Below, one piece after another: positions 1 through 8,755 of a DNA stretch of 64,000 nt. The stretch lies in assembly GCA_944321435.1 (NCBI GenBank), contig CALULH010000003.1:163871-227870 (forward strand). Reading direction: 5' to 3'. Under the pieces are notes generated by a model. The model saw nothing but the letters and a program-made list of their open reading frames with translations. It searched no databases and was not told the origin of the DNA. Source of the stretch: an uncultured Coriobacteriaceae bacterium (GTDB lineage Bacteria; Actinomycetota; Coriobacteriia; Coriobacteriales; Coriobacteriaceae). Position 1 is the first letter of the stretch. Every line of letters begins with the position of its first letter. The position numbers were made by a program, and so were the translations under genes.

Positions 1-1
1 C

Positions 2-1102
2 AAGGCCCAGATCGGCGCCGACAAGGTGTTCGACTTCAGCATCGGCAACCCCAGCGTTCCCGCGCCGGACGCGGTGCGCCGCTCTATAGAGCGCGCGCTC
101 GAGCTGCCCCCGTGCGAGCTGCACGGCTACACCCCGGCGGCCGGTTTGCCCGCTGCGCGCCAGGTCGTGGCGGCGTCGCTCAACCGCCGCTTCGGCACGG
201 CGTACACGGCTGACAATCTCTACCTCACCGTGGGGGCGGCGGCGTCGCTGTCCATCAGCATCCACGCGCTCACCAACCCCGGCGACGAGGTTATCGTCAT
301 AGCGCCGTACTTTCCCGAGTACCGCGTGTGGATCGAGACGGCTGGCTGCGCTTGCGTGGAGGTGACGGCCGACCAGGAGAGGTTCCAGATCGACGCCGCC
401 GCAGTGTGCGCGGCCGTCACGCCGCGCACCCGCGCGATCATAGTCAACTCGCCCAACAACCCCACGGGCGCCGTGTACGCCCGGGCCAACCTCGAGGCGT
501 TGGCGCAGGTTCTGGGCGAGAAGAGCGTCGAGCAGGGCCAGCCGATCTACCTTATCTGCGACGAGCCGTACCGCGAGATCACGTACGGAGCCGAGGTCCC
601 GTGGGTGCCGGGCATCTACGGGAACACGGTGGTGTGCTACTCGTACAGCAAGTCGCTGTCGCTGCCGGGCGAGCGCATTGGCTGGGTGCTGGTCCCCGAC
701 ACCATGCCCGATGCCGACCGCGTGATGTGCGCCATGGCCGGGGCGGGCCGCACGCTGGGCTTTGTCTGCGCTCCCGCGCTGTTCCAGCGCGTGCTGATGG
801 ATTGCGTTGACGAGCCGAGCGACGTGGAGGCCTATGCGCGCAACCGCGAGGCGCTGACGGCGGGGCTTGCGCGCGCCGGCTACACCTACGTGGAGCCCGA
901 CGGCGCCTTTTACCTGTGGGTCAAGGCCCTTGAGCCTGACGCCGAGGCCTTCTTTGAGCGCGCCCGCTCCTTTGAGCTGCTGCCCGTGCCCTCGACGAGT
1001 TTCGGCGCGGCGGGCTGGGTGCGCGTGAGCTACTGCGTGCCCTACGACACCATCGTGAACTCGCTGCCCGCATGGGAGGCTTTGGCCGCATCGTATCGGT
1101 AG
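2..1102 (+). CDS. PLP-dependent aminotransferase, 5' end outside window
   Basis: Fold-type I pyridoxal-phosphate aminotransferase, a cytoplasmic enzyme moving amino groups between amino acids and 2-oxo acids. The frame is open to the window edge, and the GTG at base 26 lies inside conserved sequence (FSIGNPSVPAPD), so the real start is upstream and about 30 residues are missing. Family marks seen: SPNNPTGAVY, the DEPYRE loop whose Asp contacts PLP, and YSYSKSLSLPGERIGW with the Schiff-base lysine. The substrate cannot be read from the sequence; an aspartate/aromatic-type enzyme is the best general call. The next gene is 243 bp away, and I see no other gene in that gap. Confidence 0.9.
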   Translation, partial: KAQIGADKVFDFSIGNPSVPAPDAVRRSIERALELPPCELHGYTPAAGLPAARQVVAASLNRRFGTAYTADNLYLTVGAAASLSISIHALTNPGDEVIVIAPYFPEYRVWIETAGCACVEVTADQERFQIDAAAVCAAVTPRTRAIIVNSPNNPTGAVYARANLEALAQVLGEKSVEQGQPIYLICDEPYREITYGAEVPWVPGIYGNTVVCYSYSKSLSLPGERIGWVLVPDTMPDADRVMCAMAGAGRTLGFVCAPALFQRVLMDCVDEPSDVEAYARNREALTAGLARAGYTYVEPDGAFYLWVKALEPDAEAFFERARSFELLPVPSTSFGAAGWVRVSYCVPYDTIVNSLPAWEALAASYR

Positions 1103-1345
1103 GGCGGGATCGCCGGTGCCGTTCGGTGCCGTTGGCGCCCGTTGGGGCCGGCTCAAACGGCGTTAAATGGCGGGCATGCTGCGACGGCGGGCGCGCGTTG
1201 TCCTGCGCGTGCCCCAACAACGGGCGGCGCCATGTCAATGCCGGCGTATCTGTCGTACAATACGGGCCGACACGCCGCCCGGTCGCCGCCGTTGCGCCTG
1301 CGGGGCTTCCGTTCGGCCGCACTTCTCGTCTGACAAGGAGCCGCC

Positions 1346-2152
1346 ATGCCCTACACCGTTCGCGGCGACGTGCACACGCACACGCTGTTCTCGCGCCACG
1401 CTTACTCGACCATTGCTGAGAACGTGGCCGCTGCCCGCGCCGCCGGGCTCGACCTGCTGGGGTCCACGGACCATTTCAGCTCCATGCTCTTTCCCGATCA
1501 GCACGTGCGCAATTTCCAGTACCTGCTCAACCGCGACTGCTGGCCGCGCCTGTGGGACGGGGTGACCGTGCTGCGCGGCGCCGAGGTCGACATCACGGGG
1601 CTCGACGGCTCGTTCTTCGGGCAGGATCTTGCCGTGCCCGAGAGCATCAGCGGCCATCCCGAGCAACCGGGGACCACGCTTTTCGGCTTGGTGGCCAAGG
1701 GGTGCGACTACCTCATCGCCAGCGTCCACAACGAGCTTTTCACGACCGGCGCCTCAAGGGCCCAGGCGGCCAACATGTACATCAGCGCCCTGGAGCATCC
1801 TCAGGTGCTCGTGCTGGGGCATGTGGGGCGCTCCGGCGTGCCGTTTGACATCGACCCGGTGCTGCTGCGCGCCCGCGACCTGGGCAAGCTCATAGAGATC
1901 AACGAGCACAGCCTGGAGGCGCGTCGTCCCAAGACCGACAGCGCGTGCCGCCGCATTGCCGAGCGCTGCGCCGAGCTGGGCGTGGGCGTTGTGGTGAACT
2001 CGGATGCGCACATTGCGCAGGCCATAGGCCACTACCCGCATGCCGAGGCCCTGCTTGAGGAGATCGGGTTCCCTGAGGAGCTGATCGCCAACCGAGATGC
2101 CGCGACCTTCCTGGCGGCCATGGAGCGAGCCGGCCTCCCGCGCCTGCAATAG
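1346..2152 (+). CDS. PHP-domain phosphoesterase (YcdX/histidinol-phosphatase-like)
   Basis: 268-aa protein of the PHP family, metal-dependent phosphoesterases in the cytoplasm. The N-terminal GDVHTHTLFSRHAYST carries the HxH metal motif, STDHFSSM and ASVHNELF supply further metal-binding histidines, and VNSDAHIAQAIG near the C-terminus is the last conserved DAH motif. Length and the motif set fit the YcdX-type subgroup better than the long DNA-polymerase PHP domains. The ATG follows AAGGAG with good spacing. It appears monocistronic. The substrate is unknown; histidinol phosphate is possible, but no his genes are nearby. Confidence 0.85.
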   Translation: MPYTVRGDVHTHTLFSRHAYSTIAENVAAARAAGLDLLGSTDHFSSMLFPDQHVRNFQYLLNRDCWPRLWDGVTVLRGAEVDITGLDGSFFGQDLAVPESISGHPEQPGTTLFGLVAKGCDYLIASVHNELFTTGASRAQAANMYISALEHPQVLVLGHVGRSGVPFDIDPVLLRARDLGKLIEINEHSLEARRPKTDSACRRIAERCAELGVGVVVNSDAHIAQAIGHYPHAEALLEEIGFPEELIANRDAATFLAAMERAGLPRLQ

Positions 2153-2429
2153 CGTCCGCGTCACCATACAGAGTTTCGGCGCAGGGCTGCATTAGGCGAG
2201 AAAAACGGGCGCCGCATTGGCTTTCCGCGGATCCAACCGCTTCTTGCCGCGATCGGGACGCGTTTGTCCACCAGGGGGATGTGGACACGCCTTTGATCTG
2301 CGCAAACAACGCATTTGCGCACGGGGGCCTTCCGGCCCGTTGGATGCGTGCCAAGGGTTGTGCAAGGTCGCCCGTCGGTTTCTCATAACATGTCCGCGCT
2401 CCGGCCTAAGGCCTGGTAGCGTTGCAGGC

Positions 2430-3440
2430 ATGAAAGGGATTCTGTGCGACATATCGGCTATGCGCTACCACGCCCGCAGGGGCTTGGACGCGGGGCGGCA
2501 TCCGTATGCCCAGCTTGCGCGCGTGCCCGCGGACTGCTTGCATCGAGCCTCGGACGTACGGCGGTTGGCGCAAACCGGGACGCTCGCCCGCCTGCGCACG
2601 CCCGAGCTTCCCCTTCATCTTTTGGTGCCCACCACGGGGCAGGCTCAGAGCAACCGCTTTGCCGTGTGCCACTCCTGTCGGACCGAGCTGCCTTTCGGCT
2701 CGGTGCAGCGGGTGGCCGAGGGATTGTTCTGCCTGACGCCTGCGGGCTGCTTTCTGTATGCGGCACGTCGACTCACGCTGCTCCAGCTCATTGCGTACGG
2801 ATGCCAGATCTGCGGCTCGTTCGCGGTTGACCCCGACGGCGCGCACGAGCTTCTCGACCACGCGCCGGTGCTGCACGCGTCTGACCTGCGGATGTTCCTC
2901 GCCCGAGCGCCGGCCCATCTTTACGGTATCAAGAAGGCGCGTGCTGCGGCGGCGTACGTGAGCGACGGCTATCGGTCCCCGCGCGAGGTGCTGCTGGGCA
3001 TGCAGCTCTGCTTGCCGCGGAGGCTGGGCGGGCGGGCGCTGGCGCTGGAACCCAACCGGCGTGTCAGTCTTTCTCCGCGTGCGCGCAGGCTGTACGGCAG
3101 AGGGTACTGCGTCTGCGATCTCTTCCACGAGGAGACGCGGCTCGACCTGGAGATCGACGGTGCCTATCATCGCAGCGCCGAGCAGCAAGCCCGCGCCGCG
3201 CTGCGGCAAACGGCGTTGATGGCCATGGGCATAGCGGTGGTACGCGTGACCGGCGGGCAGACGGCGGACACAACGGTGGCGGATGCGGTTGCGCTCCTAA
3301 TAGCGGCGCGCGCGGGGCGGCGCGTCGATCGGTCTTCATGCGGGCAGGCGCAGGAGGGTGAGGAGGACGCGTTTGCAAAGCGGCAGAAGCGGTTGGTAAC
3401 CGAGGTTCTCGCCCTAGACCGGGCGCTGTACCAATCGTAG
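2430..3440 (+). CDS. Hypothetical protein with endonuclease-like (PD-(D/E)xK/Vsr-type) C-terminus
   Basis: 336 aa from the ATG at 2430; the frame is open further upstream, but that part lacks protein-like composition. The N-terminal half resembles helical proteins common in Coriobacteriia. A CHSC pair (about residue 80) and a YGCQICGS segment give a few conserved cysteines. The C-terminal LDLEIDGAYHRSAEQQARAA followed by GIAVVRVTGGQ resembles the DUF559/Vsr-like nuclease fold, in which the Glu and Asp bind metal. No toxin partner, methylase or helicase lies beside it, so a restriction role is not supported. The Shine-Dalgarno site is weak, so the start is uncertain. Confidence 0.7.
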   Translation: MKGILCDISAMRYHARRGLDAGRHPYAQLARVPADCLHRASDVRRLAQTGTLARLRTPELPLHLLVPTTGQAQSNRFAVCHSCRTELPFGSVQRVAEGLFCLTPAGCFLYAARRLTLLQLIAYGCQICGSFAVDPDGAHELLDHAPVLHASDLRMFLARAPAHLYGIKKARAAAAYVSDGYRSPREVLLGMQLCLPRRLGGRALALEPNRRVSLSPRARRLYGRGYCVCDLFHEETRLDLEIDGAYHRSAEQQARAALRQTALMAMGIAVVRVTGGQTADTTVADAVALLIAARAGRRVDRSSCGQAQEGEEDAFAKRQKRLVTEVLALDRALYQS

Positions 3441-3652
3441 GCGGAGGCGGGATGCGCGCCGAGCCCGGTGCTCTTGCCGGAGGGCGGCGTCGCGCGTGGC
3501 GGGTTCCTGCTGTTTGGGAGAAATGCAGGCCGAACGGCGCATATGGGGGAGTGCTGTGCGAAAATAAGCGATTGTCTGCGCACGGTTTTGTGCGGCGCGC
3601 AGGCTGGTCGGGTTCAGGTATTCGACGACAAGACCGAGGGGTTGTAGGCATC

Positions 3653-5032
3653 ATGGCAACTACCGATACGCAGGAAGCAAACGAGAAGGGCGCCCGCGGC
3701 AAGCAGCGGGGGTCCGACAAGGGGCACGGCGCGGCTACGGCGAAAAGCACCGGCGCGGAGAAGAGGGCCGGCATGGGCCGCAGGTCCGCGGCGCGCGCGT
3801 CAATGAAGCGCGACGAGGTCGCCGATGACGGCAAAAAGGCGCCTAAGAGCAAGCACGAGAAGCGCGCCGAGCGTCATGAGCACCTTTCCAAGGTCGGAAA
3901 GATCGTGCTGGTGGCGATTGGCTGCCTGGCCATGCTCCTGTCCGTTACGGCGATGGCGTGCTCGGGCTTTCTGAACCAGGAGAGCACTGGCTACCATCTG
4001 ACCGGCGGCGTGGCCGCCACGGTGAACGGGACCAACATCACCGAGGACACGGTGACGCGCCAGATCATGAGCCAGCGCAGCTCCTTGGGTTACGATTCGG
4101 ACGAGGACTGGGCCCAGTACCTGGTGGATCAAGGGCAAACTCCCGAAGACCTGCGCCAGAGCATCATCGACAGCTACGAGCAGCAGCTCATCCTTCAGAA
4201 GGCCATCAACGAGAACAACATCGAGGTGTCCGACGACGAGGTGCAGAGCGCGTGGGACGATGCCGTGGCCAACTACGACAGCGAGGACGCGTTCCTGAAC
4301 CTGCTCAGCCAGATGGGCTATACCGAGGACACGTACAAGGAGCAGCTGCGCTCGAGCCTTGAGCAGCAGAAGCTGCGCGAGACGGTCGCCGCGGTGGACG
4401 ACCCCACGGACCAGGAGATCATCGACTACATCAACGCCGATCTGGAAACCTACAACGGTGCCCGCAAGAGCTCGCACATCCTGTTCCAGGTGGATTCCGA
4501 CGGCAGCAACGACGCCGATCAGCAGGCTGCTGCGCAGGAGGTTCTCGACAAGATCAACAACGGCGAGATCAGCTTCGAAGACGCCGCCAAGGAGTACTCC
4601 GACGACAGCTCCGCCGATAACGGCGGCGATGTGGGCTGGGACTGCGACGCCACGTTCGTGACCGAGTACGAGGATGCGCTGAAGCAGCTCGACAAGGGAC
4701 AGATCAGCGGCGTGGTGAAGAGCACCTACGGCTACCACATCATCCAGTGCACGGACGTCTTTACCATCGACGGCAGCGTGACCTCTATCGACCAGGTGCC
4801 CGAGGGTATCAGGACCTCCATCTCCGACACCCTGAAGAGCCAGGCCGAGACCGAGGCCTACAACACCTGGTACGACGACTACGCCGCGCAGCAGGATGTC
4901 CAGGTGAACGACATGCCCGCCGACGTGCCCTACAACGTGAGCTTGGACGGCGTGGAGCCCTCCACGAGCACCGACGCCTCCGCGGCCGACAGCGCCGGTG
5001 ATACCGCCACCGACTCTGGCAGTTCGGAGTAA
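3653..5032 (+). CDS. PrsA/SurA-like foldase, parvulin peptidyl-prolyl isomerase lipoprotein
   Basis: 459 aa. A charged cytoplasmic N-terminus rich in Lys, Arg and Ala (about 85 residues) precedes one hydrophobic segment ending LLSVTAMACSG, a plausible lipobox, so the protein is probably anchored outside the membrane. A SurA-N/trigger-like helical region follows. The parvulin domain runs from ARKSSHILFQV through SFEDAAKEYSDD and GGDVGWD to YGYHIIQC. It should help fold exported proteins. The tail is acidic, Ser/Asp/Thr rich and probably disordered. The long basic N-terminal extension is longer than in typical PrsA. The start was chosen at ATG 3653 because the upstream open frame has no protein character. 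Confidence 0.88.
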   Translation: MATTDTQEANEKGARGKQRGSDKGHGAATAKSTGAEKRAGMGRRSAARASMKRDEVADDGKKAPKSKHEKRAERHEHLSKVGKIVLVAIGCLAMLLSVTAMACSGFLNQESTGYHLTGGVAATVNGTNITEDTVTRQIMSQRSSLGYDSDEDWAQYLVDQGQTPEDLRQSIIDSYEQQLILQKAINENNIEVSDDEVQSAWDDAVANYDSEDAFLNLLSQMGYTEDTYKEQLRSSLEQQKLRETVAAVDDPTDQEIIDYINADLETYNGARKSSHILFQVDSDGSNDADQQAAAQEVLDKINNGEISFEDAAKEYSDDSSADNGGDVGWDCDATFVTEYEDALKQLDKGQISGVVKSTYGYHIIQCTDVFTIDGSVTSIDQVPEGIRTSISDTLKSQAETEAYNTWYDDYAAQQDVQVNDMPADVPYNVSLDGVEPSTSTDASAADSAGDTATDSGSSE

Positions 5033-5059
5033 CGCTCGGGCACATCCCCTGTTCCCGTC

Positions 5060-5129
5060 GGGCCGGGTCGGACTTGCCCGGAGAATGCTTGTTTCACGAG
5101 TCATTCTCCAGACAAGTCCGACCCGGCCC
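5060..5129. repeat. Large near-perfect hairpin (17 + 8 bp stems)
   Basis: Outer arms 5060-5076 and 5113-5129 are perfect 17-bp complements. Inner arms 5080-5087 and 5102-5109 add a perfect 8-bp stem, and the loop can pair further. There is no T-run straight after, so it is not a classic intrinsic terminator on the plus strand, though it could stabilise the 3' end of the foldase mRNA. Confidence 0.85.
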
Positions 5130-5230
5130 TCTTGCTACGCTGCTAAAGGACTGTTCTTCTCGTTCCCCCCGCGCCCTCCCTGCGACCGTTCCGCGAAAAA
5201 CTGAGCCGCTCGCAAGGCCGTGTGTAAGCG

Positions 5231-5276
5231 GTCCGTTAAGGTGGGTAGACCTTTGCTACAGTTGGTTCTAACGGAC
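5231..5276 (+). promoter_or_regulatory. Inverted repeat around an extended -10 box
   Basis: Perfect 8-bp arms GTCCGTTA (5231) and TAACGGAC (5269) flank TGCTACAGT, a plausible extended -10 (TACAGT at 5257). This would be a promoter with an operator for the downstream 99-aa gene. No -35 hexamer is convincing. Confidence 0.4.
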
Positions 5277-5316
5277 AGCCGGCCCATAGGGCCGCCGAGG
5301 TGAAAGGAGCGCGATC

Positions 5317-5616
5317 ATGGGAGTGAAGGCGGAGGAGACGGTAACGTTCGACAATTACGACGAGTTCGTCAACGACCTGCGCGCCAAGACGCGTATTTTT
5401 ATGGAGTACGACGGCAACGAGTACTACCTGACCCACACCGACGGCTACTGGCGCGCCCAGGACTGCTCCAAACTCAACGACAAGCAGCATTTCACCGATT
5501 GCTCCGAGCTGGTGACCACGTTGGCCGAGTTCTTGGAGCTTCCCTGGTTGGCGGGCGATAAGAGCGTGAAGGACGTTTACGCCGACGCTCGTTTCTTCGA
5601 GTCCATCCAGGAGTAA
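5317..5616 (+). CDS. Hypothetical small acidic protein (99 aa)
   Basis: I do not recognise a family. The protein is soluble, acidic and rich in aromatic residues, with DGNEYYLTHTDGYWRAQDCS in the middle and two cysteines. It has no membrane segment or signal peptide. The ATG follows GAAAGGAG at good spacing, and the gene has its own terminator and likely its own promoter, so it is a genuine single-gene unit. It sits between a foldase and glmS, neither of which suggests a function. Confidence 0.75.
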   Translation: MGVKAEETVTFDNYDEFVNDLRAKTRIFMEYDGNEYYLTHTDGYWRAQDCSKLNDKQHFTDCSELVTTLAEFLELPWLAGDKSVKDVYADARFFESIQE

Positions 5617-5665
5617 CTCAAGCAGGGGGCGGGCGTCCCCATCCCCGCAAATGATCTTCTCGCAT

Positions 5666-5698
5666 AGAACCAGTGGTCACGACCACTGGTTCTTTTTT
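5666..5698 (+). terminator. Intrinsic terminator of the 99-aa gene
   Basis: Perfect 13-bp stem 5666-5678 / 5681-5693 built on CCAGTGGTC, with a tight loop, followed directly by a run of six T. This is the clearest rho-independent terminator in the left part of the window. Confidence 0.93.
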
Positions 5699-5824
5699 GG
5701 CCACAGATCTGGAAAATCACAAACTGGTATGGTCAATTTAATACCACAGTGCTTCAATAGTGCCCACGCGCACGCGCCGGAGGGCCTGCGCTGATAGGGA
5801 AACATGGTCGGAGGGAGCATTCCC

Positions 5825-7693
5825 ATGTGCGGAATCGTCGGTTGCACCGGATCAGGGCCGGTGAAGGACATTTTGGTTAACGGGCTCAAGCGCCTGGAGT
5901 ACCGCGGCTACGACTCGGCGGGTATCGCCGTGCAGCAGCCGGGCTCGTCGGTGCTCACGGTCGTGCACCGCGTGGGCAAGGTCGCAGGCCTCGAAAGCGA
6001 GGTCTCCCAGATGGACATCCCCGGAACCTGCGGTATCGGCCACACGCGCTGGGCCACGCACGGGCGCCCGTCCACGGCCAACGCGCACCCGCACACCTCG
6101 TGCGCGGGCGATATCGCCGTGGTGCACAACGGCATCATCGAGAACTTCGCGGAGCTGCGCGAGGAGCTCACCGCCCGCGGGCACACCTTCACGAGCGAGA
6201 CCGACACCGAGGTTCTCGCCCATCTGATCGAGGAAGCCTACGAGGGCGCGCCCGACGGCCGCGGTGCCGCCGAGGCCACGCACGACCTGCTCCGCGCCGT
6301 GCGCCGCGCAGTGCGCCAGGTGGTGGGCGCGTACGGCATCGCCGTGACCTGCGCTCAGGAGCCGGGCGTCATCATCGCCACGCGCAAGGATTCGCCCATC
6401 GTGGTGGGGCGCGGGGCGGACGCCTCGTACGTGGCGTCCGATATCATCGCGCTCATCGACGCCACGCGCGACGTGGTGGTCTTGGAGGACGGCGAGCTCG
6501 CCCGCCTCGCGCCGGACGGAGTCACCTACTACGCCGCCGACGGAAAGCGGATAGAGCCGCACGTCACCCACGTGGACTGGGATCTGGATATGGCCGAGAA
6601 GGGCGGCTACCCGGACTTCATGCTCAAGGAGATCCACGAGCAGCCGCGCGTGGTGCGCGACACGTTGGCCGGGCGCCTGGTGGGCGGCGAGCTGTCCATC
6701 GACGAACTGGGGCTCACCTACGAAGAGCTCAACCTGGTGGACCGCGTGTACGTCATTGCCTGCGGCACCAGCTACCACGCCGGGCTTATCGCCAAGAACC
6801 TGATAGAGCGCTGGGCGCGCATCCCCACCGAGGTGGAGGCCGCCAGCGAGTTCCGCTACCGCGATCCCATCATCACGCCGTCCACGCTGGTCGTGGCGGT
6901 GTCGCAGTCCGGCGAGACGGCCGACACGCTGGCCGCCATCCGCGACGCGCGCATTAAGGGCGCCAAGGTGTTCGGCATCACCAACGTTATCGGCAGCCCC
7001 GTGGCGCGCGAGAGTGACGGCGTGATCTACACCAAGGCCAACAAGGAGATCGCGGTGGCCAGCACCAAGAGCTTCATTGGGCAGGTGGTGAGCCTGACCT
7101 TGCTGGCGCTGTCGCTCGCGCAGGCGAAGGGGCACATGACCACGGGCCAGGTGCGCATGCTGTTCCGCGAGCTGGGCGATACCGCAGAGCAGATCCAATG
7201 GATACTGGACACGCAGGGGGAGGCTATCGAGCAGGCGGCCCATGCCATGAAGGACGCGCACTCGGCGCTCTTCGTGGGGCGCGGCATCTCCAGCGCCATC
7301 TGCTACGAGGGGGCGCTCAAGCTCAAGGAGATCAGCTACCTGCATGCCGAGGCCTATGCCGCCGGCGAGATGAAGCACGGCCCCATTGCGCTGATCGACG
7401 AGGGCTTCCCGGTCATCACCGTGGCCACGCAGAGCCCGGTCTACGACAAAACCGTCTCCAACCTCAAGGAGTGCGAGGCCCGCGGCGCGCAGATCATTGC
7501 GGTGGCCACGGAGGGCGACGAGGACATCAAGAAGATCGCCGACCACGTGATCTACGTTCCGCGCGTGCGGGACTGCTTCACGCCCATCACGGCGACGGTG
7601 CCCCTGCAGCTTCTGGCCCGCAGCGTGGCGCTTCTGCGCGGGTGCGACGTTGACCAGCCGCGCAACCTTGCCAAGAGCGTGACGGTGGAGTAG
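5825..7693 (+). CDS. glmS: Glutamine--fructose-6-phosphate aminotransferase (isomerizing)
   Basis: 622 aa; makes glucosamine-6-phosphate from fructose-6-phosphate and glutamine, the first step to UDP-GlcNAc and cell wall. The start at ATG 5825 exposes Cys1 (MCGIVGCTG), the Ntn-hydrolase nucleophile after Met removal; an upstream in-frame GTG-type start would bury it. The glutaminase domain (HTRWATHG, HNGIIENF) is followed by two SIS domains (ACGTSYHAG, SQSGETADT, GRGISS, EISYLHAEAYAAGEMKHGP) and the C-terminal LAKSVTVE. I saw no glmS ribozyme in the 200-bp leader. Transcribed alone and ended by a hairpin at 7727. Confidence 0.97.
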   Translation: MCGIVGCTGSGPVKDILVNGLKRLEYRGYDSAGIAVQQPGSSVLTVVHRVGKVAGLESEVSQMDIPGTCGIGHTRWATHGRPSTANAHPHTSCAGDIAVVHNGIIENFAELREELTARGHTFTSETDTEVLAHLIEEAYEGAPDGRGAAEATHDLLRAVRRAVRQVVGAYGIAVTCAQEPGVIIATRKDSPIVVGRGADASYVASDIIALIDATRDVVVLEDGELARLAPDGVTYYAADGKRIEPHVTHVDWDLDMAEKGGYPDFMLKEIHEQPRVVRDTLAGRLVGGELSIDELGLTYEELNLVDRVYVIACGTSYHAGLIAKNLIERWARIPTEVEAASEFRYRDPIITPSTLVVAVSQSGETADTLAAIRDARIKGAKVFGITNVIGSPVARESDGVIYTKANKEIAVASTKSFIGQVVSLTLLALSLAQAKGHMTTGQVRMLFRELGDTAEQIQWILDTQGEAIEQAAHAMKDAHSALFVGRGISSAICYEGALKLKEISYLHAEAYAAGEMKHGPIALIDEGFPVITVATQSPVYDKTVSNLKECEARGAQIIAVATEGDEDIKKIADHVIYVPRVRDCFTPITATVPLQLLARSVALLRGCDVDQPRNLAKSVTVE

Positions 7694-7721
7694 GGACGCA
7701 AAGCTGCGGCAACGCGCGTAA

Positions 7722-7750
7722 GGGGGGGGGCGCTCAGGCGCCCCTTTTTA
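7722..7750 (+). terminator. Intrinsic terminator of glmS
   Basis: Stem GGGGCGC / GCGCCCC (7727-7733 / 7738-7744) with a TCAG loop and TTTTT after it. The 5' arm sits at the end of a run of nine G, so the pairing can slip by several bases. Confidence 0.85.
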
Positions 7751-7804
7751 GTTTCGGGTGCTGTTCCTGTTGTCTTGGGCGGCTCGATAGCCCTCGGCGC
7801 GTTT

Positions 7805-7813
7805 TGCTATACT
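7805..7813 (+). promoter_or_regulatory. Extended -10 promoter element for the HAD gene
   Basis: TGC-TATACT is a strong extended -10, about 60 bp before the start codon and just past the glmS terminator. The -35 region is poor, as is common with extended -10 promoters. Confidence 0.5.
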
Positions 7814-7872
7814 GCCGCCGGAAGCCCGGGTCCTGCATCCGGGCGATTACTCGCTCTACGTAAGGAGTGCCC

Positions 7873-8535
7873 GTGCGGATTCAGGCCGTGATTTTCGACA
7901 TGGACGGCGTCTTGGTGGACACCGAGTACTTTTACCGCGAGCAGCTGCAGCTCTTCTTCCAGCGCAACGGCATCGACGTGCCCTTGGAGGCCCTGAATCG
8001 CCAGGTGGGGCAGTCGCATCCGTATTACCTGTCCTTCCTGGAGACATGGTGGGAGCGCGGTACGGGCGAGAAGCGCCCCGGTGCCGAGCTCGAGCGCATG
8101 GTGACCGCGCACACCGCCGACATGCCCCTGGATTACGCCGCCCTGCTCAACCCCGGCGTTGCCGACACGCTGGACGCGCTGCGCGAGCGCGGGTACCGCG
8201 TTGCGCTGGCGTCGTCCTCAAAGTACGCCAACATCGCGCAGGTGCTGGGGGAGTGCGGGCTCACAGGGCGCTTTGAGCTCATCGTCTCCGGCGAGGACTT
8301 CCACGAGAGCAAGCCCAACCCCGAGATTTACCTTCACACGGTTGCCTCCCTCGGCCTGCCCGCCGCTTCCTGCGTTGCCGTGGAGGATTCCGACGTGGGC
8401 ATCACCGCCGCGTGCCGCGCGGGCCTCACGGTCGTCGCCAAGCGCGAGGAGCGCTTTGCCCTCACGCAGGAGGGCGCCAACTACAAGATCGACGCGCTGC
8501 CCGACTTGCTGCCGCTGCTGGATAAGCTGGGCTAA
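7873..8535 (+). CDS. HAD-superfamily phosphatase/phosphomutase (beta-phosphoglucomutase-like)
   Basis: 220 aa with all four HAD motifs: DMDGVLVDTE (nucleophile Asp plus acid/base Asp), ASSSKYANI, SKPNPEIY (Lys) and VEDSDVGITAA. The cap inserted after motif I is the C1 type of beta-phosphoglucomutase and sugar-phosphate phosphatases. I place the start at GTG 7873, five bases after AAGGAG; the GTG at 7867 overlaps that Shine-Dalgarno site and cannot use it. Cytoplasmic; the substrate is probably a phosphosugar but is not defined by sequence. Confidence 0.88.
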   Translation: MRIQAVIFDMDGVLVDTEYFYREQLQLFFQRNGIDVPLEALNRQVGQSHPYYLSFLETWWERGTGEKRPGAELERMVTAHTADMPLDYAALLNPGVADTLDALRERGYRVALASSSKYANIAQVLGECGLTGRFELIVSGEDFHESKPNPEIYLHTVASLGLPAASCVAVEDSDVGITAACRAGLTVVAKREERFALTQEGANYKIDALPDLLPLLDKLG

Positions 8536-8755
8536 CGGCGAGCGCATCCCGTGCTGCGCGGTGCCGGCCGGCCCCATGGCATCGTTGTGTAGGTCTCGCA
8601 GGCGCGCGGGGTGCAGCGCAAAGAGGAGCGCCGATCCGGTACCATAGGGCACCTTGTCTTCAAGCCGACGCAGGCTGGGGCGCCTACCGGCCTGCAAAGC
8701 GCAAGCCGGTGGCCGCTCCGCCTTTCCCTGCGGCCGGCGATCGGAAAGGAACCCT

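Noticed and set aside
5699..5824. glmS ribozyme
   Set aside because: The short leader lacks the conserved ribozyme core and its usual length.
5852..7546. 564-aa minus-strand frame opposite glmS
   Set aside because: Shadow of glmS caused by high GC third positions.
7722..7730. Run of nine G as a phase-variable tract
   Set aside because: It lies outside any coding region, between the glmS stop and terminator stem, and so cannot switch a reading frame.
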